Part shown: positions 61,467-64,000 of the stretch, in pieces
Numbering within the stretch: position 1 is the stretch's first letter
Layout: each line of letters begins with the position of its first letter
Assembly (NCBI GenBank): GCA_030837825.1
Contig: JAUQYB010000110.1
Coordinates: forward strand, 49,528-113,527
DNA: 64,000 nt
Direction: 5' to 3'
Source of the DNA: Albidovulum sp.
Lineage (GTDB): Bacteria; Pseudomonadota; Alphaproteobacteria; Rhodobacterales; Rhodobacteraceae
The notes under the pieces: generated by a model
Told to the model about the DNA's origin: nothing
Database searches by the model: none
Seen by the model: the letters and a program-made list of their open reading frames with translations, nothing else
Program-made: the position numbers and the translations under genes

Positions 61467-62909
61467 TCAGCGTGCCAGCGACAGCAACCCCGCCACATCG
61501 AGATTGGTCTCGAGGTGGTCGGCCAGCGCGTCGAGCGTGGCCTCCACCTCGGCACCGTATTGCCCGGTTGAGGGCGCGCCGAGCCGGGCCAGAAACGCCG
61601 ACCGGAAGGCATCGCCCGCGAACATCCCGTGCAGATAGCTGCCCATGACCCTGCCGTCGGCCGAAACCGCGCCCTCCGGCGCGCTGCCGACGAAGGCGAA
61701 CGGACGGCCCCTGCCGGGCCCTTCGGTACGGCCGATATGAATCTCGTAGCCCTCCATCGCCGCGTCGGTCGCGGCGTGGGTGGCCGTGCTCCGCGTCAGC
61801 CGCTTGTCGGGCGTCATGACCGTGGTGACGTCCAGAAGCCCGAGCCCCTCGGTCATGCCGGGAGCGCCTTCAAGACCCTCCGGGTCGTCGATTCCTTGCC
61901 CGAGCATCTGGTAGCCGCCGCAGATGCCGAGCACATGCCCACCGCGCCGCACATGGGCAGCAAGGTCTATGTCCCAGCCTTCCGCCCGCAGGAAGGCGAG
62001 GTCCCCGCGCGTCGACTTCGAACCCGGCAGGATCACCAGCGTCGCGTCGCCCGGTATCGCCGCGCCCGGGCGCACCATCGTCAGGGTTACCGAGGGTTCC
62101 AGTTTCAGCGGATCGAGATCATCGAAATTGGCGATGCGGCTGAAGGCGAGACAGGCGATCTTCATCGCCCCGCCCTCGGCCGTGTGCCCGAGGTCGAGCG
62201 CATCTTCCGCCGGCAGCTTCGCCGCCGCCGCGAAATGCGGCACGACGCCGAAGCCCCGCCACCCGGTCTTCGCCTCGATCAGGCGATAGCCGTCGTCGAA
62301 AAGCGAAGGATCGCCCCGGAACTTGTTGACGACGAAGCCTGCAACCGTCGCCGCATCGGCGGGATCCAGCACCGCCTGCGTGCCGACGATCTGCGCGATG
62401 ACCCCGCCACGGTCGATGTCGCCGACCAGCACCACCGGCAACCCCGCGGCCCGGGCAAACCCCATGTTGGCGATGTCACCGCTGCGCAGGTTGACCTCGG
62501 CGGGGCTTCCCGCGCCCTCGACGATGACGAGGTCATGCGCCGCTTTCAGCCGTCCGAAACTTTCGAGAACGGGCGCCATCAAACGCGCCTTCAGACTGGA
62601 ATAGTCTCTGGCGCGAACGGTCGTCAGCCGCCGGCCCTGCACAACGACCTGGGCCCCGGTATCCGTCTCGGGCTTGAGCAGGACCGGGTTCATGTCGGTG
62701 TGCGGCTCAAGCCCGGCGGCCAGCGCCTGCAGGGCCTGCGCCCGCCCGATCTCGCCGCCGTCGACGGTGACGGCGGCGTTGTTCGACATGTTCTGCGGCT
62801 TGAACGGCGCGACCGTCAGCCCCCGCCGCCGCGCGGCGCGGCAGAGGCCCGCCACCAGAAGCGATTTGCCGACGTTCGAGCCGCAGCCCTGGATCATCAG
62901 CGCGGTCAT
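61467..62909 (-). CDS. cobQ: Cobyric acid synthase CobQ
   Basis: 480 residues. The N-terminal P-loop-like region is [26 protein letters not shown]; the C-terminal class I glutamine amidotransferase has the nucleophile Cys in [12 protein letters not shown] and His in GSYLHGMF. It amidates carboxylates b, d, e and g of adenosylcobyrinic a,c-diamide. Its 3' end is 8 bp from the converging decarboxylase gene. Confidence 0.96.
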   Translation of the reverse strand: MTALMIQGCGSNVGKSLLVAGLCRAARRRGLTVAPFKPQNMSNNAAVTVDGGEIGRAQALQALAAGLEPHTDMNPVLLKPETDTGAQVVVQGRRLTTVRARDYSSLKARLMAPVLESFGRLKAAHDLVIVEGAGSPAEVNLRSGDIANMGFARAAGLPVVLVGDIDRGGVIAQIVGTQAVLDPADAATVAGFVVNKFRGDPSLFDDGYRLIEAKTGWRGFGVVPHFAAAAKLPAEDALDLGHTAEGGAMKIACLAFSRIANFDDLDPLKLEPSVTLTMVRPGAAIPGDATLVILPGSKSTRGDLAFLRAEGWDIDLAAHVRRGGHVLGICGGYQMLGQGIDDPEGLEGAPGMTEGLGLLDVTTVMTPDKRLTRSTATHAATDAAMEGYEIHIGRTEGPGRGRPFAFVGSAPEGAVSADGRVMGSYLHGMFAGDAFRSAFLARLGAPSTGQYGAEVEATLDALADHLETNLDVAGLLSLAR

Positions 62910-62960
62910 CGCTTCCGTCTTCCGGCCGCGTGCCCGCGGTGGCTCGGGGAGCCTCCGGCG

Positions 62961-62984
62961 GAGGTATTTGCCGGCAAGATGAAA
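62961..62984 (+). repeat. REP-like element, copy 1
   Basis: GAGGTATTTgccggCAAGATGAAA lies in the 267-bp gap between cobQ and cobO. The same two blocks (GAGGTATTT and CAAGATGAAA) occur inverted at 63121-63143. Sequences of this sort, with GGCGG or GGGGG before the GAGGTATTT block, are frequent 3'-flanking repeats in Rhodobacteraceae genomes (recalled, not checked). Confidence 0.5.
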
Positions 62985-62998
62985 CAGCAGACACGTCG

Positions 62999-63039
62999 GC
63001 GCCGCGCCTTGGGCTGGTTTCCCAGGGAAGGCGCGGCGC
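62999..63039. repeat. Perfect 12-bp inverted repeat
   Basis: GCGCCGCGCCTT (62999-63010) and AAGGCGCGGCGC (63028-63039) flank a 17-nt loop. On the plus strand TTTCACC follows. No gene on that strand needs a terminator here; it lies 90 bp upstream of the cobQ start on the opposite strand. Confidence 0.6.
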
Positions 63040-63120
63040 TTTCACCTTGCACGGTCAACGGGACCTCTCCCTGTACCGTGGCTCCAGATTTGGCGAACAT
63101 GCTTAAGAAACCGTTTCCAA

Positions 63121-63143
63121 TTTCATCTTGCGCGAAATACCTC
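63121..63143 (-). repeat. REP-like element, copy 2 (inverted)
   Basis: Read on the minus strand it is GAGGTATTTcgcgCAAGATGAAA, the reverse orientation of the element at 62961 with a changed 4-5 nt centre. About 136 bp separate the copies; between them lie the 12-bp inverted repeat and AT-richer DNA without a gene. Confidence 0.5.
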
Positions 63144-63150
63144 GGGGGTT

Positions 63151-63167
63151 CGGGGGCGGCGCCCCCG
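63151..63167 (-). terminator. GC hairpin downstream of cobO
   Basis: CGGGGGC-ggc-GCCCCCG is a perfect 7-bp stem starting 10 bp after the cobO stop and adjoining REP-like copy 2. The U tract is absent, so it may act as an RNA stabiliser or a factor-dependent stop. Confidence 0.45.
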
Positions 63168-63176
63168 GCCCTTGCC

Positions 63177-63809
63177 TCAGAACTCCACGCCCTTCTGGCC
63201 CCTGATGCCCGACCGGAACGGGTGTTTCACCAGCGTCATTTCGGTCACCAGATCGGCGATCTCGATCAGTTCCTCCTTCGCGTTCCGGCCGGTCAGCACG
63301 ACATGGGTCATCGCCGGCTTCTCGGTTCTGAGGAACTCCACCACCTCTTCGACGGGCAGGTAGTCGTAGCGGAGCGCGATGTTGATCTCGTCCAGAAGCA
63401 CCATGCGGTTCCGCCCGTCCCGGATCAGCTCCTTTGCCTTCTCCCAGCCGCGCCGGGCGGCGGCTATGTCGCGCGTCTTGTCCTGCGTCTCCCAGGTGAA
63501 GCCCTCGCCCATCGCGTGGAACTGGCAGAGTTCGCCGAAATGGCCCTCGATCAGCCGCCGCTCGCCGGTATCCCAGGCGCCCTTGATGAACTGCACCACG
63601 GCGCAGGGCATCTCGTGGGCGATGCAGCGGAGAATCATCCCGAAGCCGGCAGAGCTTTTCCCCTTGCCCGCGCCGGTATGGACGATGATCAGGCCCTTCT
63701 CGCCCTCCTTCGTCGCCATGATCTTGTCGCGCGCGGCCTTCTTCTTGGCCATCTTCTGCGCATGGCGGGCGGCGTCTTCCGCGGGGTCGGTCGGTTTCGG
63801 CTCGGACAT
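63177..63809 (-). CDS. cobO: Corrinoid adenosyltransferase CobO (BtuR/CobA type)
   Basis: 210 residues. P-loop IIVHTGAGKGKSSAGFGMILR, then FIKGAWDTGERRLIE, GEGFTWETQDKTRDI and LLDEINIALRYDYLPVEEV are diagnostic of the CobA/CobO family. It adenosylates cob(I)yrinic acid a,c-diamide. ATG63809 was chosen since a conserved lysine-rich helix (AARHAQKMAKKKAARDKI) precedes the P-loop. The divergent riboswitch belongs to a gene beyond the window. Confidence 0.95.
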   Translation of the reverse strand: MSEPKPTDPAEDAARHAQKMAKKKAARDKIMATKEGEKGLIIVHTGAGKGKSSAGFGMILRCIAHEMPCAVVQFIKGAWDTGERRLIEGHFGELCQFHAMGEGFTWETQDKTRDIAAARRGWEKAKELIRDGRNRMVLLDEINIALRYDYLPVEEVVEFLRTEKPAMTHVVLTGRNAKEELIEIADLVTEMTLVKHPFRSGIRGQKGVEF

Positions 63810-63860
63810 GGTCCCTTCCATTGCTTGACAAGGAGGTGGCATATGCCTCAGGTGAGGCGG

Positions 63861-64000
63861 CGCTGGTTCCTGTCTTAGGGCAGGCGAAGAGGGAATGCGA
63901 CCGGCTTTGCGACCCATCCGGGCGCATCGCCGAAGCGCAGCCGCCCCCGCGACCGTGACCGGAGAGGTCCCCCGAAGCCACTGGCGAAAGCCGGGAAGGC
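63861..64000 (+). promoter_or_regulatory. Cobalamin riboswitch (partial at right edge)
   Basis: Conserved pieces of the AdoCbl riboswitch appear in order on the plus strand: GGTTCCTG near 63865, GAGGGAATGCGACCGG near 63889, GCCGCCCCCGCGACCGTGA near 63940, and the core GCCACTGGCGAAAGCCGGG with GGGAAGGC at the very end. The 3' half with the expression platform is outside the window. It should repress a downstream gene, probably of B12 synthesis or uptake, when the cofactor is plentiful. Confidence 0.9.

Noticed and set aside
1..64000. Prophage, insertion sequence, CRISPR array or classical defence island
   Set aside because: No transposase, integrase, cas, restriction-modification or toxin-antitoxin motif was recognised, and no regular short repeats. 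The WYL-like protein alone is not enough to call a defence system.

Overview
The window is a contiguous piece of a high-GC alphaproteobacterial chromosome. Gene content and order point to the family Rhodobacteraceae. The main indications are a RegB / SenC / RegA / HvrA redox-signalling locus with ahcY nearby, a hemD - mitofilin-like - hemY cluster, an aerobic-type cobalamin gene set, alphaproteobacterial AddAB, and a CtrA-type TTAA-N7-TTAA site. Genes are tightly packed, with many 1-8 bp overlaps. I see no insertion sequence, phage module, CRISPR array or rRNA gene; the only tRNA is tRNA-Thr(CGT). No genus can be named from this alone.

Layout. (1) 1-5.8 kb: xylF (cut by the left edge) diverges from a ROK-family repressor, which is translationally coupled to an exported CRTAC1/FG-GAP protein. 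This converges on a MauG-like di-haem peroxidase, followed by a YihY-type membrane protein. (2) 5.8-12.9 kb, mostly minus: tamA-tamB outer-membrane assembly genes, idi, secB, fxsA. (3) 13-15.1 kb, plus: timA-mltA-smr. (4) 15.1-19.4 kb: a lipoprotein hydrolase, then hslU and hslV separated by an antiparallel WYL-like gene, then trxA. (5) 19.4-27.9 kb, minus: tsaE-amgK-murU-addB-addA, overlapping genes for tRNA modification, peptidoglycan recycling and recombination. (6) 28-36.8 kb: a PAS protein behind a CtrA-like box, the regB | senC-regA-hvrA divergon, an HD hydrolase, an acyltransferase, ahcY and a methyltransferase. (7) 36.9-43.9 kb: DUF2853, a candidate small RNA, EVE and YciI proteins, gpsA-tsaD, then hemD-mic60-hemY. 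(8) 44.1-55.7 kb: tRNA-Thr and an accessory nitrogen-metabolism region. It holds creatinase, creatininase, a LysR regulator, a PotABCD-type ABC transporter, and a converging operon with a class V PLP enzyme, a glutamine synthetase homologue and a class III aminotransferase. (9) 55.8-64 kb: late cobalamin genes (cobS, cobT, cobU, cobC-type phosphatase, PduX-like kinase, cbiB, cobC/cobD decarboxylase, cobQ, cobO). A cobalamin riboswitch runs off the right edge.

How the parts work together. The 44-55 kb block is the most distinctive. Creatininase and creatinase would convert creatinine to creatine and then to sarcosine plus urea, and the adjacent ABC system could import the substrate. The creatinase promoter and the transporter promoter share two sequence blocks with identical 37-bp spacing, which suggests one activator, most simply the LysR protein encoded between them. 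The converging PLP/glutamine-synthetase operon has its own pair of TTTGATCAAA palindromes, so it probably answers to a different regulator; its substrate is unknown. The RegB/RegA module keeps the quinone-site motif, phospho-His, redox Cys and phospho-Asp, so it should be a working redox switch. The cobalamin genes cover adenosylation, aminopropanol attachment and nucleotide-loop assembly.
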